A stretch of 29,970 nt of DNA from JAIRNF01 sp031550925 (GTDB lineage Bacteria; Bacteroidota; Bacteroidia; Bacteroidales; UBA932), in NCBI GenBank assembly GCA_031550925.1, contig JAVBOE010000051.1, positions 1-29,970 of the forward strand. Direction: 5' to 3'. Of the stretch, positions 15,331 to 22,147 are shown one piece after another. The translations under genes were made by a program, and so were the position numbers. The notes beneath the pieces were generated by a model. The model was not told the origin of the DNA. It saw only the letters and a program-made list of their open reading frames with translations, and made no database searches. Positions within the stretch are counted from its first letter, which is position 1. Each line of letters starts with the position of its first letter.

Positions 15331-16269
15331 GTGCCGCTTATTATGGGCTTTGGGTGCAACGTTCCGGCTATTATGAGTACAAGAACCATAGAGAGCCGTA
15401 GCAACCGAATGATTACCATGCTTATCGTCCCGTTTATGTCGTGCAACGCGCGCATACCTGTATATGTACTATTAATAGGTACATTCTTTAGTGGGCATGC
15501 CGGATGGATGATGTTTGCCATATACTTTACGGGTATTGTTATTGCAATACTTTCGGCTCGCCTTTTTAAGCGTTTTCTTTTCAAAAGAGAAGATGTACCC
15601 TTTGTGATGGAGCTACCGCCCTATCGCACGCCAACAATAAAAGCAACGTCTTTACACATGTGGAGTAAGGCAAAGCAATACCTCAAAAAAATGGGAGGTA
15701 TTATTTTGGTTGCTTCTATTATTATATGGTTCTTAAACTATTTTCCGAGAAATATAAGCTACAGCCAAAATTACGAAGCTATGATTGAACATGCAGAAAG
15801 CATTGGCAATGATGAAATGGCAAGCGAACTTGGTATGAAGCAAGAAATGGAGCGACAAGAGAAGTCGTATATTGGCCGAATCGGTAAGGCTATAGAACCT
15901 GCAATAAAACCATTAGGGTTCGACTGGAAAATAGGTGTAAGCTTATTTACCGGTATGGCTGCAAAAGAAGTTGTGGTGAGTACTATGGGCGTTCTGTATA
16001 GCGGCAACGAGGAAGAAAATATCGAAAAGCTGGATGCGAAGCTGCTTGTCCAAACGGATAACGACGGTAATCCGGTTTATACTCCGCTTGTTGTTATCAG
16101 CCTGTTGCTATTTGTACTTATCTATTTTCCCTGCATAGCGGTAATTGCGGCTATTAAGGGGGAATCAGGTTCGTGGAAATGGGCGCTATTTACCATGCTT
16201 TATACAACCGGATTAGCGTGGATTATATCGTTCTTAGTTTTTCAGGTCGGTAGTTTACTCGGATTCTGA
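15331..16269 (+). CDS. feoB: FeoB C-terminal gate and membrane domain (3' open part)
   Basis: Up to 312 residues, readable from a GTG at 15331 or an ATG at 15343, in the same frame as the upstream part. It carries the conserved IMGFGCNVPAIMSTRTIESR segment, the second gate region (WKIGVSLFTGMAAKEVVVSTMGVLYS) and the terminal membrane helices. No ribosome-binding site or promoter is seen before it, so independent expression is doubtful; restart after the nearby stop is possible. Confidence 0.6.
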   Translation: MPLIMGFGCNVPAIMSTRTIESRSNRMITMLIVPFMSCNARIPVYVLLIGTFFSGHAGWMMFAIYFTGIVIAILSARLFKRFLFKREDVPFVMELPPYRTPTIKATSLHMWSKAKQYLKKMGGIILVASIIIWFLNYFPRNISYSQNYEAMIEHAESIGNDEMASELGMKQEMERQEKSYIGRIGKAIEPAIKPLGFDWKIGVSLFTGMAAKEVVVSTMGVLYSGNEEENIEKLDAKLLVQTDNDGNPVYTPLVVISLLLFVLIYFPCIAVIAAIKGESGSWKWALFTMLYTTGLAWIISFLVFQVGSLLGF

Positions 16270-16332
16270 TAAAGTTGAACTATTTTGTTTGAAAGCTGTT
16301 ATACATACAGAAACAACTAAATACTAACAAAA

Positions 16333-16497
16333 ATGTGGCAGGAAATAGCGATATATGTTGTAGGAGCAGGTGTTGTAGTATACATCGGCAGTTGGGTATA
16401 TCGCACCTTTTTTAAGAAAGATAGAAAAAGGCATTATCTCGATTGTTCCTCTTGTCAAGGCTGCGCTCTAAGGGATAAAGAGCTATATCAACATTAA
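16333..16497 (+). CDS. FeoB-associated Cys-rich small membrane protein
   Basis: 54-residue protein: one membrane helix (IAIYVVGAGVVVYIGSWVY, residues 5-23), a basic segment (RTFFKKDRKRH) and a cytoplasmic Cys cluster CSSCQGC (C38, C41, C44). This layout is that of the FeoB-associated Cys-rich membrane proteins encoded next to feoB in many anaerobes. They are thought to help ferrous iron transfer or FeoB assembly, though the role is not settled. It follows feoB by 63 bp and precedes a strong hairpin, so it completes the iron operon. The ORF is intact although feoB is interrupted. Confidence 0.85.
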   Translation: MWQEIAIYVVGAGVVVYIGSWVYRTFFKKDRKRHYLDCSSCQGCALRDKELYQH

Positions 16498-16502
16498 GTG
16501 TG

Positions 16503-16530
16503 AGAGGCGCATTAAATAATGCGCCTCTTT
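16503..16530. terminator. Bidirectional terminator, feo operon / FMN reductase
   Basis: Perfect 12-bp arms AGAGGCGCATTA / TAATGCGCCTCT with a 2-base loop, followed by TTTTA. It lies between the convergent Cys-rich gene and the FMN reductase gene. Confidence 0.85.
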
Positions 16531-16552
16531 TATGTTTTCACCTCCCCAATCC

Positions 16553-17119
16553 TTATTTCTTATAAAGCTCTATCAGCACTTTTAGATTTTGTAAGTTTTC
16601 TTTTATCAGCTTCTTTGCAAATTCGTCTGTAAACTTACCATTTTCGTCAAATTTTTCGTGAGCCTTTGCCACCGCAACTTCGGGACGATATACAGGCTTC
16701 ATATTCATTATCTGAAAAACAGCGTTAAACGCCACCTGCATACGTACCGTTCCCCACATACCCATCGACGCACCCATAAGAGATACAGGCTTGTTAAGCA
16801 ATGGCGAATCTTCGCCGCGCGAAGCCCAGTCCATCGCATTCTTTAAGCCACCGGGTATAGAGTAGTTATACTCGGGCGATACAAATAGCAGCCCATCAAC
16901 TTTTGCCAGCTCTTCTCTAAATCTTGCAACAACAGCAGGTCGCTCATTAGCAATAGGCATATCGTAATCGCCGTTGTAGAGCGGTAAATCCGCAAATGAA
17001 ACAATATTCATTTGCATTCCTTCTGGCAGCTGTTCTTTCGCCGCACGTAATAGCATTGTATTATATGAATCTTTGCGAAGACTTCCTGATATTCCGGCAA
17101 TAGTAATTATGTTGTTCAT
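16553..17119 (-). CDS. NAD(P)H-dependent FMN reductase / quinone reductase family
   Basis: 188-residue flavodoxin-fold oxidoreductase of the ChrR/YieF/SsuE-like group. The FMN phosphate loop is GISGSLRKDSYN (residues 9-20), and the family signature SPEYNYSIPGGLKNAMDWASR forms the second flavin contact. Such enzymes transfer electrons from NAD(P)H to FMN, quinones or metals (chromate, ferric iron) and often protect against oxidative stress. Length is normal. It is the only gene in its unit, convergent with the feo operon and sharing its terminator; a role in ferric reduction is possible but not shown. Confidence 0.88.
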   Translation of the reverse strand: MNNIITIAGISGSLRKDSYNTMLLRAAKEQLPEGMQMNIVSFADLPLYNGDYDMPIANERPAVVARFREELAKVDGLLFVSPEYNYSIPGGLKNAMDWASRGEDSPLLNKPVSLMGASMGMWGTVRMQVAFNAVFQIMNMKPVYRPEVAVAKAHEKFDENGKFTDEFAKKLIKENLQNLKVLIELYKK

Positions 17120-17224
17120 AGCTATACTTATTGTTTAATAAAAACATAAACAAATATACAGCAAAAAGTTTCAATATAGCTATCTAAATTTCTATGCAAC
17201 ATCTGGCTTTTCTATGCTTATAGA

Positions 17225-17791
17225 TTAATCTTCCCATCCCCATGGAGCCGGTGGTACTTCAACCTTTTTAGTCAAATCGAACGTTACGGTAAATACCCTA
17301 TCGCTACCTATACGACGAAGGTTGTAGGTAAACACATCATCATTAATAGCAATCCACCAAACGTTGAATGCCGCATAAGGAATAAGGTTGGTAGTAAGCT
17401 GATCGGCAGGGAACATCTGTATGCTATCGGCACCCGAATTTGGAGACCATCCACCATACTGAGTTACCTTATCCTCGCTCCCATCTTCGTGCCTATGATC
17501 GTGCTTTAGAAGTACACGGTCGTTTTCCAGTTTCAGTATCCATGTTCTGGATTTATCATCGCCCACAAAAAACGGGATGCGAATGCGATTCTCCTCACAC
17601 GAACGTACGTGCATTACCAACCGATTGGTACTAAACGCATCGTTACCGGCACCTGCCGTAACCTTTCCCTCGTAAGCATTGCCGCAATGCTTCTTGATAT
17701 TATCAAAAAATTGCTGTGCTTCACTTTTTTGTTGAGCAGCAGCTACCGTTGATATTCCAACAACGGCAATAAGTATAAGTAGTTTCTTCAT
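17225..17791 (-). CDS. Exported protein of unknown function
   Basis: 188-residue protein with a clear signal peptide (MKKLLILIAVVGISTVAAAQ) and no family I recognise. The mature part has a single-domain look, with WILKLENDRVLLKHDHRHEDGS in the middle and a C-terminal RVFTVTFDLTKKVEVPPAPWGWED. It has two Cys (one near residue 39, one in HVRSCEEN), which could form a disulfide. I chose the ATG at 17791, since 28 further upstream codons would place hydrophilic sequence before the signal peptide and overlap the hairpin at 17846. It lies directly downstream of the beta-barrel array. Confidence 0.72.
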   Translation of the reverse strand: MKKLLILIAVVGISTVAAAQQKSEAQQFFDNIKKHCGNAYEGKVTAGAGNDAFSTNRLVMHVRSCEENRIRIPFFVGDDKSRTWILKLENDRVLLKHDHRHEDGSEDKVTQYGGWSPNSGADSIQMFPADQLTTNLIPYAAFNVWWIAINDDVFTYNLRRIGSDRVFTVTFDLTKKVEVPPAPWGWED

Positions 17792-17845
17792 GTTTATTTT
17801 TATATGGTTTGCTGTGTAAGATATAGATAATTGTTGATATAAGAA

Positions 17846-17867
17846 ACGCCTTACAAATGCAAGGCGT
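17846..17867 (-). terminator. Hairpin after beta-barrel gene 1
   Basis: ACGCCTT / AAGGCGT arms (7 bp) with an 8-base loop, 24 bp after the stop of the 17891-18496 gene. It has the same ACGCC core as the hairpins behind the other paralogues. Confidence 0.6.
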
Positions 17868-17890
17868 CCATTCACTACAATAATTACTCC

Positions 17891-18496
17891 TTAAAACCTT
17901 ACAAACAAGCCAAATTGTACTATACGGTTTTTGCCCTTGTCCCCTTCAAATACTTGATAGTGTTGGCCTTCAAAAATATCGGTAAGTCCCAATGAATAGC
18001 GAGCATACACCCCGATAGGCATTGCAGGTAGCTGATACGACGCACCAAAGTTGAGTGCAAAATCCGTACTTTTCATGCTATCTTTAACATCCTCAGATTC
18101 CCACTCATCAGGCTTATTTTTTGCCGATAGTAAAAAACCCAACTGTGGACCAACTTCCACAGCCAAACCCGGAACAACATAATATTGTATCATAACAGGA
18201 ATTGATAGATATGTAGCATTTACCTTTCCTGTGTACTGAAATATAACATCATCCCATGTTGTCTCATAATCATACTTTGCACCTTGTAAACTATACAGCA
18301 CTTCGGGCTGAATGGCAAAGTTGGCAAATCTGAGCTGCCCAAAAACACCACCATTAAAACCTATCAGGGCTTTCTCTCCTTCAACATCCATAGTGGAAAT
18401 GTTTGCTCCGGCTTTAATCCCATAGCTCAGCTGTTGAGCGTTAATAGTAAGTACAGTAAAAATGGATAGCACGACTATTGATAGTAATTTTTTCAT
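17891..18496 (-). CDS. Outer-membrane beta-barrel protein, paralogue 1
   Basis: 201-residue porin-family protein (small outer-membrane beta-barrel, OMP_b-brl_2-like). Signal peptide MKKLLSIVVLSIFTVLTINAQ; the mature part opens YGIKAGANIST. The family core FAIQPEVLYSLQGAKY, TYLSIPVMIQYYVVPGLAVEVGPQLGFLLSAK and YARYSLGLTDIF follows. It ends in FGLFVRF, an aromatic C terminus suited to BAM-dependent insertion. It is the longest of the four paralogues, with extra residues in the loop before TYLSIPV and in QHYQVFEGDKGKN. Ligand and role are unknown. Confidence 0.87.
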   Translation of the reverse strand: MKKLLSIVVLSIFTVLTINAQQLSYGIKAGANISTMDVEGEKALIGFNGGVFGQLRFANFAIQPEVLYSLQGAKYDYETTWDDVIFQYTGKVNATYLSIPVMIQYYVVPGLAVEVGPQLGFLLSAKNKPDEWESEDVKDSMKSTDFALNFGASYQLPAMPIGVYARYSLGLTDIFEGQHYQVFEGDKGKNRIVQFGLFVRF

Positions 18497-18606
18497 AGCA
18501 GTAAGTTTGGATTTGTTTTAAGCTTATCCGGCAGATAGCTACTCTTTGTACTATATAGGATGAAATTATGGATACAAACGCTGCATTGCTTAACCATAAA
18601 ATATAA

Positions 18607-18635
18607 AAAACGCCCTGCATAATGCAGAGCGTTTT
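18607..18635 (-). terminator. Hairpin after beta-barrel gene 2
   Basis: Arms AAAACGCCCTGCA and TGCAGAGCGTTTT pair over 13 positions with one C/A mismatch and a 3-base loop, 28 bp after the stop of the 18663-19220 gene. Confidence 0.75.
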
Positions 18636-18662
18636 AGCCATATAAAATAAAAGAAATGTGAT

Positions 18663-19220
18663 TTAGAACTTTACAAATGCACCAACTTGAAATACACGGT
18701 TCTTACCAGCGTTTTCACCTGCATCTACATCTTTATATATATCGGTAACGCCCAAAGAATAGCGAGCAAAGAAACCAACAGGAATAACAGAAAGTTCATA
18801 AGAAGCACCGAAGTTAATTGCAAAATCGGTTTTATTCACAAAATCCTTCACATCATAATCATCTTCTCCATCTATTTTCTCTTTTGCAGACAAAAGGAAT
18901 CCTACTTGCGGACCTGCCTCAATACTTAATCCATCAGTAATATAATACTTTGCCATTACAGGAATATTAAGGTAGCTCGTTTCGAATTTACCACCACTGT
19001 ACTTTGCCCCCTGAAAGCTGTATAAGACCTCAGGCTGAACAGCAAATTTCGAAATCTTAAACTCACCTAAAATACCTGCGCTAAAACCAACCATGTTATC
19101 TGTATCATCTGCTGCAACATTCGAAATATTCATACCGGCCTTAACTCCAAATCTGAACTGCGCATTGGCGACAATACCTGCTGTTAACATTAAAGCTACT
19201 ACTAAAAATAATTTTCTCAT
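18663..19220 (-). CDS. Outer-membrane beta-barrel protein, paralogue 2
   Basis: 185-residue member of the same array. Signal peptide MRKLFLVVALMLTAGIVANAQ, then FRFGVKAGMNISNVAADDTD. The shared core is FAVQPEVLYSFQGAKYSG, SYLNIPVMAKYYITDGLSIEAGPQVGFLLSAK, FFARYSLGVTDIY and C-terminal FQVGAFVKF. I chose the ATG at 19220 over a TTG two codons upstream. It has its own upstream spacer (327 bp) and its own hairpin, so it is likely a separate transcription unit. Confidence 0.87.
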   Translation of the reverse strand: MRKLFLVVALMLTAGIVANAQFRFGVKAGMNISNVAADDTDNMVGFSAGILGEFKISKFAVQPEVLYSFQGAKYSGGKFETSYLNIPVMAKYYITDGLSIEAGPQVGFLLSAKEKIDGEDDYDVKDFVNKTDFAINFGASYELSVIPVGFFARYSLGVTDIYKDVDAGENAGKNRVFQVGAFVKF

Positions 19221-19547
19221 AATCAAACTATTAAGTTAATATTTGTAATATTTGTACAAAATAATATTTGCGCAAATGAAATGCCAATTATTGTAATCAA
19301 TTACTGCTTTAGCTGTTTTTAGCTGAGCAATTCAGCTATTCAATATTGGGATTTTCAGTGATTATCAATGGCTTTATTTGTTCATAAAAAGTATTTTAAA
19401 GCTGTAAAGAACACTTTTTTGCATAATATGTTAACTATATTTTCACTTTTGCGTAGCTAAAATCTACTCTTTCTAGAGGCAAAAATTATCTAGAATAAAC
19501 AAAAACGCCCTGCGTAATGCAGAGCGTTTTGCTATATAAAATACGAT
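19221..19547. other. 327-bp spacer between beta-barrel genes 2 and 3
   Basis: AT-rich. It holds the likely promoter of paralogue 2, several short ATATTTG repeats close to its start, an AGCTG-containing imperfect palindrome (19313-19340) and the terminator of paralogue 3 at its right edge. No gene is seen. Confidence 0.6.
19502..19530 (-). terminator. Hairpin after beta-barrel gene 3
   Basis: Arms AAAACGCCCTGC and GCAGAGCGTTTT with one C/A mismatch, nearly the same sequence as the hairpin at 18607-18635. It lies 17 bp after the stop of the 19548-20111 gene. Confidence 0.75.
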
Positions 19548-20111
19548 TTAGAACTTAAAAAATGCTCCTACTTGAAGTGCATAGTTCCTAAGATTTGTTC
19601 CTATGCTTGTAGATGAGTCAAACTCTATTAGACCAAACGTATAACGCGCAAAGAAGCCAATGGGAAAATCAGCTATCTCATAAGCAGCACCAGCACCGAG
19701 AGCAAGTTCAAAGCTCTTTGTGTAATCCTTCATATCGTGCTTACTGCCGCTATACTTAGATTTTGAAGTAATTAAAAATCCAAATTGAGGACCAAGCTCT
19801 ACGCTAAGACCTTTGAAGACGTTGTACTGAGCCATTACAGGAACCGCAATGTAGTTAAGCCTCCATGTTTGATCGATACTGCCGCTATATTTAGCACCTT
19901 GCATATTAAACAGCACTTCTGGCTGAATAGCCCATTTGTCGCTAAGCTTAAATTGCCCCAAAACACCGCCAGTAAAGCCAATTGTCATATTTGTCTCACT
20001 ATCATTCACTCCGGCAAAGTTTGCACCAGCTTTAACCCCAATCTTAAGCTGCGCGTTTGCAGTAATAGCAACCGATAACGCTAAAATGGCTACTAGTAAT
20101 ACTTTCTTCAT
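19548..20111 (-). CDS. Outer-membrane beta-barrel protein, paralogue 3
   Basis: 187-residue member of the array. Signal peptide MKKVLLVAILALSVAITANAQ, then LKIGVKAGANFAGVNDSETN. Core blocks are WAIQPEVLFNMQGAKYSG, NYIAVPVMAQYNVFKGLSVELGPQFGFLITSK and FFARYTFGLIEFD, ending YALQVGAFFKF. It and paralogue 4 share the SDKWA/SDRWA insertion and the end sequence NLRNYALQ / NLKNYGFQ, so they form one subgroup, while paralogues 1 and 2 form another. Role unknown. Confidence 0.87.
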   Translation of the reverse strand: MKKVLLVAILALSVAITANAQLKIGVKAGANFAGVNDSETNMTIGFTGGVLGQFKLSDKWAIQPEVLFNMQGAKYSGSIDQTWRLNYIAVPVMAQYNVFKGLSVELGPQFGFLITSKSKYSGSKHDMKDYTKSFELALGAGAAYEIADFPIGFFARYTFGLIEFDSSTSIGTNLRNYALQVGAFFKF

Positions 20112-20458
20112 CTTATAATTATTAAGTTCACACTAAATTCCTATACAAATAAACGGATAATTATTGTAGCCGATGACTTGTCCACCTTTTTTTAACCAAC
20201 CGTTTGAGCATGCAATATTACTAATTTTTGTAATTATGAACCACTTTATTTTCGCACAAAATATTTTAGCAGTATTATTAACGCAACTTTTTACCACTAA
20301 CCGTTAACAGTATTTTGCTTTTCAGGCAGCTATATAGACTTCAAGACTAAAGGATGTTAAGGCTTCAAGACTTTTATTGAAAATTTAAATATTGTCTTTC
20401 TAGTTAAGAAGCTGTTTAAATTTTACTGTTATAACTTACAAGTCAGTTCAAACGTAGA

Positions 20459-20505
20459 AAGGACCGCTAGTTCGGCGAAACCAAATCTCCTGAAAAGTAA
20501 GCAAT
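20459..20505. repeat. Fragment of the 9378-9536 dispersed repeat
   Basis: The run from AGGACCGCTAGTTCGGCGAA through CCAAATCTCCTGAAAAGTAAGCAAT matches 9397-9442 with only a few differences. The terminal GTTATTTCGA and the rest of the element are absent, so this is a truncated copy. Confidence 0.72.
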
Positions 20506-20529
20506 ATTCTGAATGAAACAGCATGCAAC

Positions 20530-20597
20530 TGCCCCTAAATCCCCTACAGGGGACTTTTAGCAATGCGGTAAAGTCCCCTTTAGGGGATTTAGGGGCA
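20530..20597. repeat. Large inverted repeat (28-bp arms), possible cruciform
   Basis: Left arm starts TGCCCCTAAATCCCCTACAG (20530-20557) and the right arm ends its reverse complement (20570-20597), with one mismatch and a 12-base loop. Each arm contains its own small palindrome (CCCCTACAGGGG; CCCCTTTAGGGG), so alternative folds are possible. Related CCCCTAAATCCC sequence is at 6883-6894. Confidence 0.85.
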
Positions 20598-20697
20598 AAA
20601 CGAAGTTAAATACGCTTTCTAGCTTTGACGATAAAGTTGAAATAATAAATACAATTACTTATCAAACTTTATATAGCTTGCAAAGCTAACACCCATA

Positions 20698-20736
20698 TGT
20701 AGCAAACGCCTTGCGCAATGCAAGGCGTTTGCTACA
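20698..20736 (-). terminator. Hairpin after beta-barrel gene 4
   Basis: Perfect 17-bp arms (core GCAAACGCCTTGC / GCAAGGCGTTTGC) with a 5-base loop, 18 bp after the stop of the 20755-21315 gene. It has no strong T-run, but position and core match the other paralogue hairpins. Confidence 0.7.
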
Positions 20737-20754
20737 TAAATAAAAAAGAAAGTA

Positions 20755-21315
20755 CTAGAATTTTACAAATGCTCCTAATTGAAAACCGTAATTCTTAAGA
20801 TTTGTAGCCCAACCAGAAGTTTTGTTTATATCAGTAAGACCAGCCGTATAACGTGCGAAAAAGCCAACAGGTACACTAGAAAGTTCGTATGCAACACCTG
20901 TGGCAAGAGAAACTTCCATAGTCTCTATGTGATCTTTAACATCACGCTTACTGCCATCATCATCGTCTTTAGCTTTTGCTGCTACCAATATACCTAATTG
21001 TGGTCCAAGTTCAATGCTAAGTCCTTCAATAATATAAAATTGAACCATAACAGGAACTGCTACATAGCTAAGCGTATTTGATTCGCCAAATGCATTATAA
21101 CCCTGCATGTTATACAGCCCTTCCACCTGAAGAGCCCATCTATCACTAAATTTGTATTGACCAAGAAGACCAGCAGAAACCCCGATTTTAGAATCTGTGC
21201 CATCTGCATTAACACCTGCAACATTCATTGCAGCCTTAATACCAAATTTAAACTGTGCGTTAGCAATTACGCCTGCCGAAAGCATTAACACCAGTACAAA
21301 AAGAACTTTTTTCAT
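20755..21315 (-). CDS. Outer-membrane beta-barrel protein, paralogue 4
   Basis: 186-residue member of the array. Signal peptide MKKVLFVLVLMLSAGVIANAQ, then FKFGIKAAMNVAGVNADGTD. Core blocks are WALQVEGLYNMQGYNAFGES, SYVAVPVMVQFYIIEGLSIELGPQLGILVAAK and FFARYTAGLTDINK, ending FQLGAFVKF. The GAKYSG motif of paralogues 2 and 3 has become GYNAFG here, so it is the most diverged in the first loop. It follows the small lipoprotein gene by 78 bp on the same strand with no hairpin between, so the two may be co-transcribed. Confidence 0.87.
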   Translation of the reverse strand: MKKVLFVLVLMLSAGVIANAQFKFGIKAAMNVAGVNADGTDSKIGVSAGLLGQYKFSDRWALQVEGLYNMQGYNAFGESNTLSYVAVPVMVQFYIIEGLSIELGPQLGILVAAKAKDDDDGSKRDVKDHIETMEVSLATGVAYELSSVPVGFFARYTAGLTDINKTSGWATNLKNYGFQLGAFVKF

Positions 21316-21393
21316 AACAATTAATTTTTATTGGTTTGTTTTTAGTTATATAAATACTTCTTTTATTTCCCTTCTCTTAGATAAAAGCCCGAG

Positions 21394-21651
21394 CTAATAT
21401 ATTGTCATAGTAATACCGCAAGAAGCTTCTGCAGTCTCATTAAATGCCGCAACAAAATCGCTATTCGTATATTCCGCGTTAGAATATTTATTCCTTAGCT
21501 CATCTTCGCATTCGTCCATAGATTTCGTTTCGTAGCAGTTACAAAATTCTACTGCTGCTTTTTCTCCCTTTTCGGCGTTCGTTTCATCTTCGCATGAAAT
21601 AAATGCTACCGACATTAAAATTGCTGCAACTAAAACAGATAATTTTTTCAT
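21394..21651 (-). CDS. Small Cys-rich lipoprotein (hypothetical)
   Basis: 85-residue predicted lipoprotein. Signal peptide MKKLSVLVAAILMSVAFISC with a lipobox-like AFISC; C20 would carry the lipid. The short mature part is acidic and has four further Cys (CNC near residues 37-39, DECED near 47 and ASCGI near 78), enough for two disulfides. I recognise no family. It is upstream of beta-barrel paralogue 4 on the same strand, so it may be an envelope partner of that protein; this is inference from position. Confidence 0.7.
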   Translation of the reverse strand: MKKLSVLVAAILMSVAFISCEDETNAEKGEKAAVEFCNCYETKSMDECEDELRNKYSNAEYTNSDFVAAFNETAEASCGITMTIY

Positions 21652-21933
21652 TATAACAAGTGTTTATATATGGTTAAACAATAAGTGTGGTGTATTTTTT
21701 CTTTTAGTATATTCTTTAATTTTCACCTATATACTATCCTTTAAATTTATTTTTTTCTACCTTATGCTTCTATGCCTCATCAGTTCAGCATATCCAGCCA
21801 ATGCAATGAACATTGTTATAGAAAACAATACAAATTAAAGCCGAATATATAGCTTTTTTATTATTTTAACTACATTTAACTAGCTGATTGATAATTTTTT
21901 ACCACACAATATGGTGAAAATTTACCCAAAAAA
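21652..21933. other. AT-rich spacer upstream of the lipoprotein gene
   Basis: Very AT-rich sequence that must hold the lipoprotein promoter (minus strand). I see no convincing consensus box, no ORF and no repeat. Confidence 0.5.
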
Positions 21934-21963
21934 AAGTGCCTCGCACAAGCTGCAAGGCACTTT
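21933..21963 (-). terminator. Orphan hairpin behind the fifth beta-barrel relic
   Basis: Arms AAAGTGCC and GGCACTTT extended by a partly paired inner stem containing one C/A mismatch. It lies about 25 bp after the relic's stop codon, the same layout as behind paralogues 2 and 3. The minus-strand side carries a T-run. Confidence 0.65.
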
Positions 21964-21988
21964 CTTTTTTCTAATAATTATGATATCG

Positions 21989-22092
21989 TTATATCTTTAC
22001 AAATACGCCAAATTGAAATATGTGGTTCTTTCCTTTATCGTTACTAAAATTATAAAGTAGCTTAAATGTATCGAACAACACTATCGCTGCAT
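21989..22092 (-). pseudogene. C-terminal relic of a fifth beta-barrel paralogue
   Basis: Reading the minus strand to the TAA at 21989-21991 gives NDKGKNHIFQFGVFVKI, which aligns with GDKGKNRIVQFGLFVRF of paralogue 1 and NAGKNRVFQVGAFVKF of paralogue 2. Upstream the frame continues as YAAIVLFDTFKLLYNFS, with only loose likeness to YARYSLGLTDIF. At 22091 the sequence meets the gcvT terminator, so there is no start codon, signal peptide or first five-sixths of the gene. It keeps a hairpin at the usual distance. The remnant shows a larger ancestral array cut back by deletion next to gcvT. Confidence 0.8.
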
Positions 22093-22133
22093 AAAAGTAA
22101 AGGGTTGCACAATGTGCAACCCTTTACTTTTAT
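22091..22133 (-). terminator. Terminator after gcvT
   Basis: Perfect 20-bp arms (containing AGTAAAGGGTTGCAC and GTGCAACCCTTTACT) with a 3-base loop, 14 bp after the gcvT stop. It is T-rich on the minus-strand 3' side. Confidence 0.88.
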
Positions 22134-22147
22134 TATTGAAATAGCTA

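Larger units (their letters stand above)
13819..16269 (+). pseudogene. feoB: feoAB fusion gene interrupted by an in-frame TGA
   Basis: One 817-codon frame encodes a ferrous iron transporter of the Bacteroidota FeoA-FeoB fusion type. Residues 1-75 are an SH3-like FeoA domain (LNEMGFVKGKQVEVLLRAPLGNP). The G domain follows with GNPNVGKT at 114-121, DLPG at 160-163 and NMYD at 220-223, then a helical region and the membrane part starting near residue 395. Codon 501 (15319-15321) is TGA where the family has Gly in LHGKSFVPLIMGFGCNVP. Five codons before it a usually conserved Gly is Arg (MRLH for MGLH). The frame is unchanged after the stop, so this is a nonsense change, not a frameshift. It is either a recent inactivation or a base-calling error; without it the gene would be full length and intact. 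Confidence 0.85.
20112..20754. other. 643-bp non-coding region with repeats
   Basis: The longest gene-free stretch. From left to right it holds the promoter side of paralogue 3, AT-rich sequence with several TTAAC/GTTAA motifs, a fragment of the 9378-type repeat at 20459-20505, the large inverted repeat at 20530-20597 and the hairpin of paralogue 4. I see no ORF or RNA gene. Confidence 0.65.

Noticed and set aside
15319..15331. A programmed frameshift joining the two feoB parts.
   Set aside because: The parts are in the same frame; only a nonsense codon separates them.
15261..15584. A minus-strand 107-residue frame crossing the feoB stop codon.
   Set aside because: It is antisense to conserved FeoB membrane sequence and has no features of its own.
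17792..17875. An upstream start for the exported protein at 17225.
   Set aside because: It would put 28 hydrophilic residues before the signal peptide and overlap the hairpin that ends the neighbouring beta-barrel gene.
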